The notes beneath the pieces were generated by a model. The model was not told the DNA's origin and ran no database searches. It worked only from the letters and a program-made list of their open reading frames with translations. From an uncultured Prevotellaceae bacterium (GTDB lineage Bacteria > Bacteroidota > Bacteroidia > Bacteroidales > Bacteroidaceae), in NCBI GenBank assembly GCA_945486445.1, contig CALYTD010000002.1, positions 1 to 13,351 of the forward strand: 13,351 bases of DNA, read 5' to 3'. This document shows positions 13,230 through 13,351 of the stretch, piece after piece. The number at the start of each line of letters is the position of its first letter. The stretch's first letter is position 1. The translations under genes and the position numbers were made by a program.

Positions 13230-13351
13230 ATTGTTTTCTGTAAGGTTCTTTTTTGTCCGCTGACGAAGGCCACGGCTCTTTTCAGTACTGTCGGTCGCCT
13301 TCCTGTCATCCATCTGTGCAGCAAAAGCGGCATTGCCACTCCCAGCACCGT
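13226..13351 (-). CDS. 3' end of an upstream gene (partial, cut by the window edge)
   Basis: An open frame enters from the right edge and ends at the TGA at 13226-13228, giving 41 residues. They run TVLGVAMPLLLHRWMTG, then a basic stretch RRPTVLKRAV and a polar tail. A hydrophobic segment followed by a basic cytoplasmic end recalls the last helix of acyltransferase-3 or similar envelope-polysaccharide membrane proteins; the piece is too short to name. The 4-bp ATGA overlap with the next gene supports a real coding end and places both in one operon. Confidence 0.6.
   Translation of the reverse strand, partial: TVLGVAMPLLLHRWMTGRRPTVLKRAVAFVSGQKRTLQKTI

Noticed and set aside
13230..13313. Longer N-terminus for the membrane protein (28 extra residues)
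   Set aside because: The stretch is polar, precedes the first helix and lies wholly inside the end of an upstream frame whose stop overlaps the chosen ATG.

Overview
The window looks like chromosome from a member of the Bacteroidales, most likely Prevotellaceae or a close relative. Three things point there. Promoters have the Bacteroidetes form (TTTG, a gap of about 20 bp, then TAnnTTTG). The protein families are largely confined to the phylum: DUF4254, DUF3575, DUF5119, fimbrillins, and lectin-like modules resembling the Fibrobacter succinogenes major paralogous domain (here called FISUMP-like). Almost every small secreted protein starts with a lipoprotein signal ending in Cys. The genus is inference.

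Layout: (1) 1-219 is a repeat element made of 8-bp units (TTTRGTKG) on the left, a 64-bp core, and the inverse-complement units on the right. (2) 215-2074 is a small three-gene block: an M15 peptidase without a signal peptide and an RteC-like small protein, both on the minus strand, then a DUF4254 protein on the plus strand reading away from them. (3) 2075-2261 is a second copy of the same repeat element, filling the whole gap between two convergent genes. (4) 2259-11675, minus strand, is a seven-gene type V (FimA/Mfa-type) pilus operon. (5) 11676-12062 is its upstream region, holding the promoter, a palindrome, a G-rich tract, 22-bp-period direct repeats, a third 8-bp array and a hairpin. (6) 12063-13351, minus strand, is the end of another operon: a multipass membrane protein overlapped by the last codons of an upstream gene cut by the window edge.

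The pilus operon in transcription order is: an OmpA-like/DUF3575 outer-membrane protein; a DUF5119 lipoprotein (FimB/Mfa2-like, probable anchor); an AT-richer fimbrillin that is the best candidate for the stalk subunit; a second fimbrillin; and three successive large lipoproteins, each with a pilin-like N-terminal part and a FISUMP-like C-terminal module, the candidate tip adhesins. Most junctions are tight (ATGA overlaps, a 1-bp gap, a 14-bp overlap). Only the stalk gene has 43-47 bp gaps on both sides, with a small hairpin after its stop codon. All five fimbrillin-type proteins have an Arg followed by Ala or Val 21-33 residues after the lipobox Cys, the position where type V pilins are proteolytically activated.

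The least explained parts are the convergent-gene repeat elements, whose arms supply or directly abut the stop codons of the flanking genes, and the repeat-rich region upstream of the pilus promoter. The pilus itself belongs to a known class, but having three different lectin-like tip candidates in one operon is notable.
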